A program made the translations under genes and the position numbers. Of a stretch of DNA of 16,231 nucleotides, positions 13,731-16,231 are shown one piece after another (the first letter of the stretch is position 1; each line of letters starts with the position of its first letter). The notes beneath the pieces are model-generated. The model ran no database searches. It worked only from the letters and a program-made list of their open reading frames with translations, and was not told where the DNA came from. The stretch lies in the NCBI GenBank assembly GCA_017543025.1, contig JAFYGX010000230.1:1-16231 (forward strand). Direction: 5' to 3'. Source of the stretch: Solobacterium sp. (GTDB lineage: Bacteria > Bacillota_I > Bacilli_A > Erysipelotrichales > Erysipelotrichaceae).

Positions 13731-15143
13731 ATGAGCGGTTACTTTGCGGCAGCTTTAAACGAAGATTGTCTGTTCGATCTGTTTTACGGTACAGACTATC
13801 ATTCTCACCTGGGAACCCGCCGTGCAGGCATGGCGGTATACGGGAGAAATGGATTCAACCGCGCTATTCACAACATTGAAAACTCACCGTTTCGCACAAA
13901 ATTCAACTACGACGTCTCCGAAATGAAGGGCAACATGGGGATCGGAATCATCTCTGATTATGATCCGCAGCCGCTGCTTGTCCGTTCGCATCACGGGACG
14001 TATGCGATTGTTACAATCGGCAAAATCAATAATCTTGACGAGCTTGTAGAGGAGCTGTTTAAAAGTGCCAGCCATTTCATGGAACACTCCGGCGGCGATC
14101 TGAATAAAACGGAGATTGTCGCAGCGCTGATTAACCAGCAGGATAACATCATTGCCGGAATCCGCTATGCCCAGCAGAAGATTGATGGTTCCATGTCGAT
14201 CATGATGCTTACGCCGGACGGAATCTACTGTGCAAGAGATGCGCTGGGCCGTACGCCGATTCAGATCGGAGTCAAGGAAGAAGGCTATTGCGCAGCGTTT
14301 GAATCATTCTCCTATGAAAAACTCGGCTATACCCATTACAAGGAGCTTGGACCGGGGGAGATTGTCATCCTTACGCCAAATGCGTGCACACAGCTCGCTG
14401 CTCCGGGAAAACGGAAAAAGATCTGTACGTTCCTCTGGACGTATTACGGATATCCGCCCAGCTGCTATGAAGGAACGACGGTTGAAAAGATGCGGTATGA
14501 CTGCGGCAGATACATGGCGCAGCGGGACAGACTGACAGAAGAAGATCTTGACGTGGTTGCAGGAGTTCCGGACAGCGGCATTGCGCATGCGATCGGTTAT
14601 TCCAATGAGAGCCATGTGCCATATTCCAGGCCGTTTATCAAATATACGCCGACCTGGCCCCGTTCCTTTATGCCGGCGCTGCAGTCAAAACGGAATCTGA
14701 TTGCCAAAATGAAGCTGATTCCGGTTGCGGAGCTGGTAGAAAATCAGCGGCTTCTGCTGATCGATGATTCGATCGTGAGAGGAACACAGCTGCGGGAAAC
14801 CAGTGAATTCCTGTATGAAAGCGGCGCAAAGGAAGTTCATGTCCGGCCGGCCTGCCCGCCGATTCTCTTCGGCTGCAAATATATCAACTTCTCCCGCTCT
14901 ACGGATGACATGGAGCTGATTGCCAGACGGATTATCGCCAAGGAAGAAGGGCAGGATGTTGAACGTGTGATCCTGGATGATTACGCCAATCCGGACAGTG
15001 ACCGCTATCACAAGATGCTTGATCTCATGAAAGATGAAATGGGCTTCTCTTCGCTTTCCTTCAACCGTCTCGATGATATGATCAAAGCAACCGGTCTTAC
15101 AGAAGATGAGGTATGTACCTATTGCTGGAACGGGAAGGAATGA
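13731..15143 (+). CDS. PurF-like amidophosphoribosyltransferase with altered glutaminase site
   Basis: This 470 aa protein has the two-domain plan of glutamine PRPP amidotransferase (first step of purine synthesis). The C-terminal transferase half is well kept: LLIDDSIVRGTQL (342-354) is the PRPP loop, and Fe-S ligand cysteines as in the Bacillus subtilis type enzyme are present at Cys232 (KKICTF), Cys382 (FGCKY) and Cys462/465 (VCTYCW). The N-terminal Ntn half is changed: active PurF begins, after processing, with Cys-Gly-Ile; here the protein starts Met-Ser-Gly-Tyr, so Ser2 takes the place of the nucleophile. The HxRYSTxG and HNGNLTN blocks are replaced by GIGIISDYDPQP (70-81) and TIGKINN (95-101). 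TDYHSHLGTRRAGMAV (21-36) is kept. It may use free ammonia, or have another role. No other purine gene is in the window, and it is a single-gene transcript. Confidence 0.85.
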   Translation: MSGYFAAALNEDCLFDLFYGTDYHSHLGTRRAGMAVYGRNGFNRAIHNIENSPFRTKFNYDVSEMKGNMGIGIISDYDPQPLLVRSHHGTYAIVTIGKINNLDELVEELFKSASHFMEHSGGDLNKTEIVAALINQQDNIIAGIRYAQQKIDGSMSIMMLTPDGIYCARDALGRTPIQIGVKEEGYCAAFESFSYEKLGYTHYKELGPGEIVILTPNACTQLAAPGKRKKICTFLWTYYGYPPSCYEGTTVEKMRYDCGRYMAQRDRLTEEDLDVVAGVPDSGIAHAIGYSNESHVPYSRPFIKYTPTWPRSFMPALQSKRNLIAKMKLIPVAELVENQRLLLIDDSIVRGTQLRETSEFLYESGAKEVHVRPACPPILFGCKYINFSRSTDDMELIARRIIAKEEGQDVERVILDDYANPDSDRYHKMLDLMKDEMGFSSLSFNRLDDMIKATGLTEDEVCTYCWNGKE

Positions 15144-15153
15144 AACGGGAAAT

Positions 15154-15204
15154 AATCATTCTTTCAGAAGAAACTCATTTTGCGGATACAGTGAAAGAAT
15201 GATT
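15154..15204 (+). repeat. Perfect 13 bp inverted repeat after the PurF-like gene
   Basis: AATCATTCTTTCA (15154-15166) pairs with TGAAAGAATGATT (15192-15204) over a 25 nt loop, starting 10 bp after the stop. No T-run follows; a canonical terminator is found 57 bp further on. It may be a 3' stabilising structure. Confidence 0.65.
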
Positions 15205-15260
15205 CTGTCAGTATTCCAGGCAGGATAAAACGAAGATACAGCAGTGAATCAGAGAAGTTC

Positions 15261-15283
15261 AGCCCGGCAGAAACCGGGCTTTT
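15261..15283 (+). terminator. Terminator of the PurF-like transcript
   Basis: AGCCCGG (15261-15267) pairs with CCGGGCT (15274-15280), loop CAGAAA, followed by TTT (with the last stem T giving TTTT). Confidence 0.85.
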
Positions 15284-15553
15284 AACATGGGCATGAGAAA
15301 AAAGATTATATTAAGGGGTACAATACAGACAGAAAAAAACAAGGACTTACATGCAAATAAGTGACTTACCAAAAACCAGAAACATGCAAAAGCGGAAAAT
15401 GATTGGCTATTCGCAAAATAGCAGCTCTACATAATAATTCCGCATTAACAAGCTTTCACTGATCAGCCAGGTCACTAAATTGCAAGTATAGCCAAAAACA
15501 AAATGCACCCTCTGACCAATGTGAAAATTGGGGATAACTGTTCGCAGTGCATA
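15284..15553. other. AT-rich gap before the BspA-like gene, no gene seen
   Basis: No credible coding frame. Visible are GGGGTACAATA at 15315-15325, repeated at 15573-15583 where it forms the promoter of the next gene; the motif GACTTACATGCAAAT..GTGAC at 15344-15365, also found at 9754-9775; a second GACTTAC at 15362-15368; and a small hairpin GCTATT/AATAGC at 15406-15422. The base composition is clearly more AT-rich than the neighbouring genes, which suits remnant mobile DNA or an untranslated RNA, neither proven. Confidence 0.4.
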
Positions 15554-15582
15554 TGGAAACATCCGATGTATCGGGGTACAAT
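15554..15582 (+). promoter_or_regulatory. Promoter of the BspA-like gene
   Basis: TGGAAA (15554-15559, 4 of 6 to consensus) and TACAAT (15577-15582) with a 17 bp spacer lie 26 bp before the ATG at 15608; the purine-rich AAAGGAAAAAGGGG follows as ribosome site. Confidence 0.55.
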
Positions 15583-15607
15583 ATATGAAGAAAGGAAAAA
15601 GGGGTAT

Positions 15608-16141
15608 ATGAAGAAGGTTTTATCATTATTACTGAGTGTTTTTCTGATGAGCAGCAATCTGGTTACTTCCATTCATGCGGAAGAAGATGTGCTGCCGGAA
15701 GCGGAAGAGCCTTCTGAAATCACAGAAGAACAGGAAGAAGGGGAGGACACAGGAGAAACAGAAGAGACGGTAACCGAAACGGAAGAAATCGAAGAACCGG
15801 AAGAAGAGACGGTCAGTGCTGAGGAAGAACTGGAAGAAGAAACGGTAACTGAAACATATGGTGATTATGAATACACTAGTTCCGGACGGGAGATAACGAT
15901 TACAAAATATAACGGACGCGCGTCTTCTGTAAGCATTCCAAATGAGATAAACGGTAATCGTGTTGTTTCTATTGGGCCTGATGCATTCAACGGGAATGGA
16001 TTGACTGAGCTGACGATCCCGGAAAACGTCAATGTTATCAGAGGAAATGCGTTCGCATATTGTGCGAATTTGAAAAAGGTATATTTTAATCACAATCATT
16101 TCCTTTTCTGTACATATGAATTTAGCCTAATAATCGCATAA
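15608..16141 (+). CDS. BspA-like leucine-rich repeat secreted protein, probably interrupted
   Basis: The 177 aa product starts with a signal peptide (MKKVLSLLLSVFLMSSN, likely cut after SIHA at 24). Residues 25-83 are a very acidic Glu/Thr linker. Then comes YGDYEYTSSGREITITKYNG and the LRR_5 repeats of BspA-like surface proteins: VSIPNEINGNRVVSIGPDAF, LTELTIPENVNVIRGNAFAY and CANLKKVYFN. The TAA at 16139-16141 follows an unlike segment (HFLFCTYEFSLIIA), yet beyond it the same frame reads GLKTVNYRGN to the window end at 16231, again repeat-like. So the gene is probably longer and broken by a nonsense change or local scrambling. An upstream ATG at 15503 is in frame but has no ribosome site and would bury the signal peptide. 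Role: surface adhesion or host interaction in known relatives. Confidence 0.7.
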   Translation: MKKVLSLLLSVFLMSSNLVTSIHAEEDVLPEAEEPSEITEEQEEGEDTGETEETVTETEEIEEPEEETVSAEEELEEETVTETYGDYEYTSSGREITITKYNGRASSVSIPNEINGNRVVSIGPDAFNGNGLTELTIPENVNVIRGNAFAYCANLKKVYFNHNHFLFCTYEFSLIIA

Positions 16142-16231
16142 CATTGGGTTCAGGGTTTGAAAACTGTGAATTATCGTGGGAATACAGCATTATTTAGCGC
16201 TTATTTCCACGGTTTTTCTATTAATTTCTCC

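Noticed and set aside
1..16231. CRISPR array, tRNA or rRNA genes, complete insertion sequence
   Set aside because: No regularly spaced repeats of 25-40 bp, no cloverleaf or rRNA-like sequence, and no intact transposase frame were seen.

Overview
The window looks like a chromosomal segment of a low-to-mid GC Bacillota, most likely a gut or oral Erysipelotrichia or Clostridia. The reasons are strong AAAGGAG-type ribosome binding sites, a DUF5648 surface-protein remnant, a BspA-like leucine-rich repeat protein with a Gram-positive signal peptide, and a PurF-like protein of the atypical TDYHSHLGTRR type. No genus can be fixed from the sequence alone.

Layout. Positions 1-337 hold a frameshifted 3' remnant of a DUF5648 repeat protein, closed by a clear terminator. 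From about 600 to 8170 runs one long plus-strand redox cluster. It has a well-formed promoter with two TGACA-N3-TGTCA palindromes, then a TetR regulator, an aldo/keto reductase, a flavin-reductase-like protein, a cytosolic flavodoxin, a second aldo/keto reductase, a carboxymuconolactone decarboxylase-cupin fusion (frameshifted here), a third aldo/keto reductase whose Fe-S cysteines are missing, a flavodoxin lipoprotein, and a DUF4405 membrane protein fused to the start of a SUMF1 domain. An MFS transporter (8472-9647) follows after a 300 bp gap. Then come about 740 bp without a convincing gene, a minus-strand pair (unknown 144 aa protein and a DUF523 protein, 11305 to 10389) with its own terminator, a DUF5684-type membrane protein, a MATE efflux protein that seems to start without a ribosome binding site, a PurF-like protein lacking its glutaminase nucleophile, and finally a BspA-like secreted protein with an internal stop near the window end.

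How it fits together (inference). The TetR protein probably represses its own operon through the two palindromes. One sits on the -35 box and the other on the expected transcription start. The operon combines NAD(P)H-linked carbonyl reductases, flavin-dependent electron carriers inside and outside the membrane, a possible heme-b membrane protein and a cupin/CMD enzyme, as expected for an inducible response to reactive carbonyls, quinones or similar small electrophiles. The MFS protein may export or import a related compound.

The two most interesting items are the exported flavodoxin paired with a six-histidine DUF4405 membrane protein, a possible trans-membrane electron route, and the PurF paralogue that keeps its phosphoribosyltransferase and Fe-S ligands but has Ser in place of the N-terminal Cys and has lost the usual glutamine-binding motifs. 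Several genes in the window are broken (DUF5648, CMD-cupin, SUMF1 tail, BspA), two of them at homopolymer runs, so either local gene decay or assembly errors should be considered.
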